The notes under the pieces were generated by a model that was not told where the DNA came from, did no database searches, and saw only the letters and a list, made by a program, of their open reading frames with translations. Positions 58,891 to 64,000 of a DNA stretch of 64,000 bases are shown in pieces. The first letter of the stretch is position 1, and each line of letters begins with the position of its first letter. The DNA comes from Agrocybe praecox. Taxonomy: Eukaryota > Basidiomycota > Agaricomycetes > Agaricales > Agrocybaceae. Position numbers and translations under genes: made by a program. The stretch is from positions 3,348,001 to 3,412,000 of the forward strand of contig OZ024851.1 of assembly GCA_964017145.1 (NCBI GenBank). The letters run 5' to 3'.

Positions 58891-59493
58891 GTCCCTATTG
58901 TCCCCCAGTTCCGTTTAAACTGGATGTACCGTACACCGGTTATCTGCATTTCCTTCCGTTCATCTCTGAGCAGTGACATTATCCGTGCATCGTGTGCATC
59001 ATGTCGAGTATGTCGGGCAGGGATTCCACCAGTACATACATACGAGTAAGTATCAGGGGACTACTAACTCCTGCAAAACTTCACTCTCCGAATAAGATTC
59101 GCCTCGTCTCATGTCCAACGCACTAATCTATAATTGATTATGGTTCTGTCACTGGTGCACCACAGCTTTCAGTCTTACTTGTGTACGGACTCCACACGTG
59201 TTCGCAGCATGTCCGCTGTGATTCAGCCTTTTCGTTATAAGAACCGCTTTCTGCCATCTGGACCGTCTACTCGGTCGCATCATTGCCTCGACCTACCTCC
59301 AACTTGCAAGTTGCAGTCTGAAGCGCGATACGCCAGCTCTTCCTATCCCTATCAGATTCAGTGAGTTTCTCGATTTTGTTATAGCTTGCTATTAGTGGAC
59401 CGTGGCACTGAATGTTGAAATAATTTTCTAGCCAAACCTTTGTCGTTGAAGTCACAGTCGCCCCTGGCCGGAGAGTACTTAGACGTCGACGAG
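58891..59493. other. intergenic or 5' region of the HET gene
   Basis: A possible upstream coding exon lies at about 59222-59362. In one frame it reads TAFCHLDRLLGRIIASTYLQ then LASCSLKRDTPALPIPIRF, ends before GTGAGT, and joins in phase (acceptor TTTTCTAG near 59431) to KPLSLKSQSPLAGEYLDVDE, directly upstream of the first ATG used for the HET gene. Its 5' start was not found. Confidence 0.35.
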
Positions 59494-61194
59494 ATGAATT
59501 CATTTCTTCAGCGCCTTGGTATCAGACATCTGCAAAAGTCGAACGGAGCCGACCAGTCGGCAGGAAGCCATCCAAACGAGCCAACTTTCAAATGGAAATT
59601 TGTTGATGCCAATGCCTTCATCCGCCAAGGCATTTTGAAATTCGTTGAGGTAGAGGATTTCCAAAAGCTCGACTTCGTGGCGATATCGTATACCTGGTCC
59701 AAAAACATGCTAGAGTGGAGAAAGTGGATCCTCTCCCTCGGCCCCGAAGAGAAAGCGAACAGAATCCCCTCAGACAGCGAAGCGTCGGAAGACATGAAGA
59801 AATTCCACCTCTTCTTCACCGCGGTCTCATTCCTAGTCCTCGCACGGGGGAAGTCGTTCTTCTGGATGGACGTACTCTCCATAAACCAGGATGCCTCAGA
59901 AGAAAAGGCATTCTTCGTCCCCAAGATGGGTTTGCTGTACGCTGGCTCCTCCGAAACGCATGCTTATGTTACCGGCTCCGCCCTCGTCGCTATGTCGTCC
60001 GACGAACTCCACTTTCCTATCTGGGAGACACGCGCCTGGACATTGCAAGAATATGTCCTATCCAAGACCGTGATTTATTGTTACTGCTTCGGCGGCGACG
60101 TTCTTAGAGATATTAAGTTGCTCCAGCAGGATGGGTCGGAACGCTTACCATCCCCAACCACGGAGTTACATTCTCCAACTCTCGATCGATACAAGTCCTT
60201 TGTCCCCAAAAATACATTCGTATTGGAAAAAGGGAACGCCAAAATCACTTGTTGCTTTGACGAAGACACCTTTCTGGGCCCCCAACTCAGCGTTGGGTCT
60301 TATTTAGCGAACGACCTTTTTGGTCCCCAAATGAACCAGGTGGTCGGGCGAACCACCTTGAGCAAAATGTTCTACGGTATGAGGAAGGAAACCTCCAGGC
60401 CAAAGATCATCTCGACATCCATGGCGCTTATTGGAGGGAGAGCGTCAACTTGCCCGGAGGATGTGATATATTCAGTCCTTGGAATATTAGAGATGGAGGA
60501 CTATAAAGTACGCTATGGGATTGGATTCGATGACGCCAGGATGGGAGTATTCGAGGGTATGAAGCCAGACGTTCTCGCGGCTGTCCTTGGTACCGACTGG
60601 GGCTGTTCTCAAGACGGCAGGAATAACGACTCCGCCCTCCCGAGAATAATCGGGTCCCAACCAACAATTGGGGTTGAACGAACTAAAATCACAAGCTCTG
60701 CCAAATATACGAGGAACATCGGAACGGCTATAACCTCGAGGAAGGAAAGATTCAGGCTGTGGAAGGAGCTCTCCAGGAGCCAGTCACGAAGCACGGCCGT
60801 CGTTCGAGCTACGTTGGGCAGCCAAGCGTCCAGGGTGATGATCATGTTTTGCGCCAGTTTGTCCGATAACCCAGGCTATGCAGACACTCCAACGTCCAAT
60901 ATCCCAGAGGAGGACATACGCCCTGTTATAGTATCTGGCGAATCGAGGCTCAGCGATGAGGATTACTTCAATTCCGAAGTGAAGTACGACAAAGAGGTTG
61001 AATTGGTGGAGCTAGGGGTCTGTGTTCACTATGCGTTGTTCCCCGACATAGGAGATCAGAAGTATATGATGCGCACAGCCTTGTTGGCCTTGCAATGCGA
61101 AGAATCGTCCGGTCACTTGGTAAACAGGGGGACAGTGCTTGTTTTGGATGCTTCCGCTTTTTCTGGCCCAGTTTCCGTACATACCATCCGGTAA
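59494..61194 (+). CDS. HET domain (heterokaryon incompatibility) protein
   Basis: The open frame begins before the first ATG (59494) and runs to TAA at 61192-61194, 566 residues from that ATG. The HET signature is clear: FVAISYTW (61-68), FFWMDVLSINQD (122-133), the M-G-L-L-Y-A segment (145-150) and ETRAWTLQEYVLSKTVIYCY (178-197). HET domains in fungi trigger cell death or growth arrest on contact between incompatible strains. The C-terminal 370 residues are not recognised and lack NACHT or repeat motifs, so this is a stand-alone HET type. The frame continues upstream without a stop to an AG acceptor, so an additional 5' exon is likely. Next to it, in the same direction, lies the DUF4419 gene. 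Confidence 0.85.
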   Translation: MNSFLQRLGIRHLQKSNGADQSAGSHPNEPTFKWKFVDANAFIRQGILKFVEVEDFQKLDFVAISYTWSKNMLEWRKWILSLGPEEKANRIPSDSEASEDMKKFHLFFTAVSFLVLARGKSFFWMDVLSINQDASEEKAFFVPKMGLLYAGSSETHAYVTGSALVAMSSDELHFPIWETRAWTLQEYVLSKTVIYCYCFGGDVLRDIKLLQQDGSERLPSPTTELHSPTLDRYKSFVPKNTFVLEKGNAKITCCFDEDTFLGPQLSVGSYLANDLFGPQMNQVVGRTTLSKMFYGMRKETSRPKIISTSMALIGGRASTCPEDVIYSVLGILEMEDYKVRYGIGFDDARMGVFEGMKPDVLAAVLGTDWGCSQDGRNNDSALPRIIGSQPTIGVERTKITSSAKYTRNIGTAITSRKERFRLWKELSRSQSRSTAVVRATLGSQASRVMIMFCASLSDNPGYADTPTSNIPEEDIRPVIVSGESRLSDEDYFNSEVKYDKEVELVELGVCVHYALFPDIGDQKYMMRTALLALQCEESSGHLVNRGTVLVLDASAFSGPVSVHTIR

Positions 61195-61583
61195 TTGAAT
61201 TCCCTCTGTTTTCTAGTCTCCTTCAAAATTCACAAAAATTAAAAACGAAAATATGTCACTGGAATAAAATATGTATAGCGAAGATTTCAGACACCGCGAA
61301 ACCTACCATATTCCACGAACCACAGTGGTAAATTAATGTTCATTTCGCACCCTTGTTTCTATGCTGCGGGGGCGGAGCGATATTCTATTTTCGAACAGAA
61401 GTGGTGTCAAGTTGGACAAGTATTTCAATATTTATGACGGGTAATCATTACGGCGTCGAATATGGGTCATTGACTATTATTTGCACACCTCGTGTGGACC
61501 TCATGCAGTGGCGTTTATAGGCTTCGAAGTGACTTCAACACTTACCAGGTTACCTCCTACATTCCACATACCCAGTCGACATC
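61195..61583. other. intergenic region between the HET and DUF4419 genes
   Basis: The gap is 389 bp. A TATA-like TTTATAGG lies at about 61514, some 70 bp before the DUF4419 ATG. Nothing else is seen. Confidence 0.4.
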
Positions 61584-63106
61584 ATGCCCGTAACGTTCTC
61601 ACCTGCGAAGAAAGCCCCGAAAGCCTTCGATTCCAATTACTTTTCCGAGCTGGCTGAAAACGTGGACAGGGATATAGCTACGCGAATCCTCAAAGGCGCA
61701 TGCTACCAACAATACAGGCAGTCAGATGACATCCTACAGTCGTCGTTCGACAGCCTCAACGGCGAGTTTGGAAAAAAGGGCCCAGATATCATCCCGCAGA
61801 GCAACGGCTTCGTGCATACAGTCACCGAGGCTTACAACCAGCACCGCGCATTGGTAATCCGTCCCGACGACGTGTGGCTGGCAATCCTTACCCAGTTCAG
61901 CGCATTTCTCAATGCTAACGCCGAATCTTTACGCTCGCAATTTGTGAGCCATCAAGGGAAGAAGGAGCTCGTGGTCAAAGCCGACCGTCGTAAGGTTGAC
62001 TATGGGGGTATGGCAAGCAAGATGACGAAAGAAATCGAGAAGAACGTTGTGGACCCAGTCCTCCGCGCATGGGTTTTACCGGACTTCACCACGACCACCA
62101 CGAACGACACGATCGTATGCTCGATCGTCATGATGGCTTCCATGAAGGAGTACTTCTCGTACAAGATCCAACTATTGTGTGGGATTCCACGTGTCACCCT
62201 CGACGGAGAGAAGCTAGACTGGGAGAGCATTTTGGCGCGGTTGGAGAAATTGAAGGAGTACGGTTTGCAGGCGATTGCATGGTACCACCTGCTCCGCCCT
62301 GTTGTCGCTCGGTTTGTGAAGGCCTTCGACGGGCCGGACGTTGAAGAAAACCTTGATTTTTGGCAGAAGGTAGCCCACTACGAAGGTGGAGGCAGTGGCC
62401 CGCGTTACCTGGGCGGGTGGATCACAGCTTTCTGTGTCTTTGATGATAAAGGGAAATGGTTAGGACATCCGTTCAAAGAGGTTCGTGCGGTCTGATAAAA
62501 AAAGAAAACCCGTCAGATTGTTTACTTGACGCTAATCACTGTGTCCAGAATGCGGAAGAATTGCCTAATGCGCGGTCTCTCTCGAGCGCCGATTTCTTTA
62601 CTACTTATATCGATATCGCCCCAGTCTCTTTCGGTTTCCTGGGTTTCCGGATCAATATGTCTGGAGAGGAAGGAGAAGAGGAAGGGGAAGAAGAGCAGCC
62701 AAAAACGACCCACCTACAGCTTGATGGCGCACGGTACCATCAAATCGATTCGCAAGACGTCCCCTCAGGCTATTCTGAGGTCGATGTCCTCTTGGACGAC
62801 GACGGCACTGAGTACAAATGCATGATGGTAGCCGGGCAAGTCGGGATGCGCATTCGTTCGAGTGACGAAGGCGGTGCGAGGGACACCGTCGAGCCAGTCG
62901 CAGGGTGGTGGATGTTCACCAAACAGCCGCAAAGTAAAGTCAAACACAACCAACTTGGAGGCGACGAGAAGACACCGGGGGAAGTTGACGAGATTGTTGA
63001 AGCGAAGGGAAAACCCACTGAGACTGAAAAGGAGGTTCGGGAGGGGAGCGAGCTGCAGGTAAAGCAAAATGAGGGCGCTGGGTGTTGCAAATGTGTCGTC
63101 ATGTGA
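61584..63106 (+). CDS. DUF4419 protein with C-terminal CaaX-type motif
   Basis: Two exons, 61584-62480 and 62549-63106, are joined by a GTTCGT...TCCAG intron and give 484 residues. DUF4419 hallmarks are NGFVHTVTEAYNQHRALVIR (74-93), PDDVWLAILTQFSAFLNANA, LRSQFVSHQGKKELVV, EIEKNVVDPVLRAWVLPDFT, NDTIVCSIVMMASM, CGIPRVTLDGEKLDWE and FWQKVAHYEGGGSGPRYLGG. The family continues into exon 2 (Y-S-E-V-D-V-L-L-D-D-D-G-T, MVAGQVGMRI, WWMF). The biochemical role of DUF4419 is unknown. The protein ends GCCKCVVM, so the last four residues fit a CaaX box with Met at the end (farnesyl type), after a Lys/Glu-rich linker. Membrane tethering by prenylation is therefore predicted. A Glu-rich insert (GEEGEEEGEEEQ) interrupts the domain in exon 2. 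Confidence 0.9.
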
Positions 63107-63905
63107 AGTTATTATTGCTAAGGCTATCAGTCTTGCCTATGTTATATCGCCTATGACGATTGTTAAACCTGAAAAGCACCGATTAATCGACCACAAGTTC
63201 ATCGATGTTTTTTCATTGAGGTGCAAGGTGTAGGTTGTTCCTAAGTGAGGTCGATCGGCACCATCGGATAATCAGCAAGTAAGCTCGTTGATGTGGCCCA
63301 AGTTTTCGGCGGCGAAGCTCATCTGTATCATGAGCAGGTCCAGATTTACTGTACAAGCAATTAAAACTTCAATTTTTGGGTATTTATATTCGGCGTCTAG
63401 TCCTTCTCCGTACAGCGTGTTCCAGACGACGGCGGGCACCAGCAACCCTTCTCAGTCGGGTGGGTTAGGGTTCTGACAGTGGAGTCATAACATACATCGT
63501 TTCGGGTGGGTTAGGACATGACCATAGATATCCTAAGATAACTGACAGTCCCATATGGTTGTCCTGTCGTTGGCAGGGTAAGATCACGTAGATGCAGAGG
63601 AAAATAGCCCAAGGGGGAACGGTAATAGTCGTAGTCGCAAGAATAGATTCCATGGTCTAGCATGGTTAAGGTTTATAAATTGGACGGCAGACGATAACCT
63701 ATCAGAAACGTGTTCCGCGCTGATGAAAGGCTGGGATACGACATGCATGCTTTGTCAACGAGTGGTAGACGCAGTTCATTAGGTTTTCTTTGCTTTGAAA
63801 TAAGGGACCAAGTTCTCGTTCCAGTTTTATGGGCAACGGATCAGATAGCATGAAAAACGAGGTGGAAAGAAGGTTGGGCGCTTCAACTCTTACCAAGATT
63901 GACAT
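63107..63905. other. intergenic, no gene recognised
   Basis: Short frames only. It is the 3' flank of the DUF4419 gene and possibly the intron or downstream exons of a minus-strand gene entering from the right. Confidence 0.35.
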
Positions 63906-64000
63906 GAGATCACAGTGCCTTTTTGTTGTGGATACAAACCCACTGACAGATGTGAACCGATGTGAGCCAAGCGTTCGGGCAGTTTGAATTCGGTTTCGCA
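63890..64000 (-). CDS. possible internal exon of a gene continuing beyond the window
   Basis: From the window end the minus strand is open and reads CETEFKLPERLAHIGSHLSV then GLYPQQKGTVISCQSW. It then reaches a GTAAGAG donor at about 63889. Composition and donor suggest a real exon, but no partner exon was identified inside the window and I do not recognise the family. Confidence 0.3.
   Translation of the reverse strand, partial: CETEFKLPERLAHIGSHLSVGLYPQQKGTVISCQSW

Overview
The window looks like nuclear DNA of a mushroom-forming basidiomycete (Agaricomycetes). The signs are genes split by many 50-70 nt GT-AG introns, F-box-like genes, multi-exon DUF6533 membrane protein genes, a microsomal P450, a HET-domain protein, a DUF4419 protein, a membrane-anchored cupredoxin and a small cysteine-rich secreted protein. 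I saw no rRNA or convincing tRNA, and no CRISPR or other prokaryotic structure. All product names come from reading motifs, not from searches. Gene models were assembled by hand from frames and splice sites.

Left part (1-27.5 kb). Five DUF6533-type membrane protein genes lie on the plus strand (1-589 partial, 3687-5369, 8371-10099, 12928-14621, 22330-24039). They are interleaved with two intact F-box-like genes (773-2335, 5782-7431) and a broken minus-strand F-box copy (16542-18001). The array also holds a 12-exon cytochrome P450 with one lesion (18393-20631), a cupredoxin-like membrane protein (24451-25699) and two small inverted-repeat DNA elements with recognisable target-site duplications (10754-11404 and 11825-12394). 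This looks like a fast-evolving family cluster maintained by local duplication.

Middle part (27.8-58.9 kb). The main feature is a large inverted duplication. Arm A (30125-36555) and arm A' (52480-58890) each carry a complete eight-exon gene in opposite orientation. The deduced proteins are 1101 and 1037 aa, with four C-x2-C...H-x3-C finger-like repeats, a long acidic and Gln/Gly/Ser-rich region and a conserved C-terminal block. A third, gutted copy lies at about 43650-45000. A second inverted repeat pair (27795-29110 and 45680-46965) lies downstream of the left copy and of the gutted copy, so a larger block was probably duplicated and inverted. The spacer is mostly non-coding. It holds a small unrecognised two-exon gene (39294-39758), two nested inverted-repeat elements that share TATGG ends and 6-bp target duplications (47718-49176 with 48448-49112 inside), and a small secreted protein gene (50963-51380).

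Right part (58.9-64 kb). A HET-domain gene (59494-61194) is followed by a DUF4419 gene (61584-63106) whose protein ends in a CaaX-type motif (CVVM). A minus-strand exon probably enters from the right edge.

The strongest candidates for undescribed biology are the duplicated multi-finger gene family with its inverted architecture, the CaaX-ended DUF4419 protein beside a HET gene, and the nested TATGG elements.
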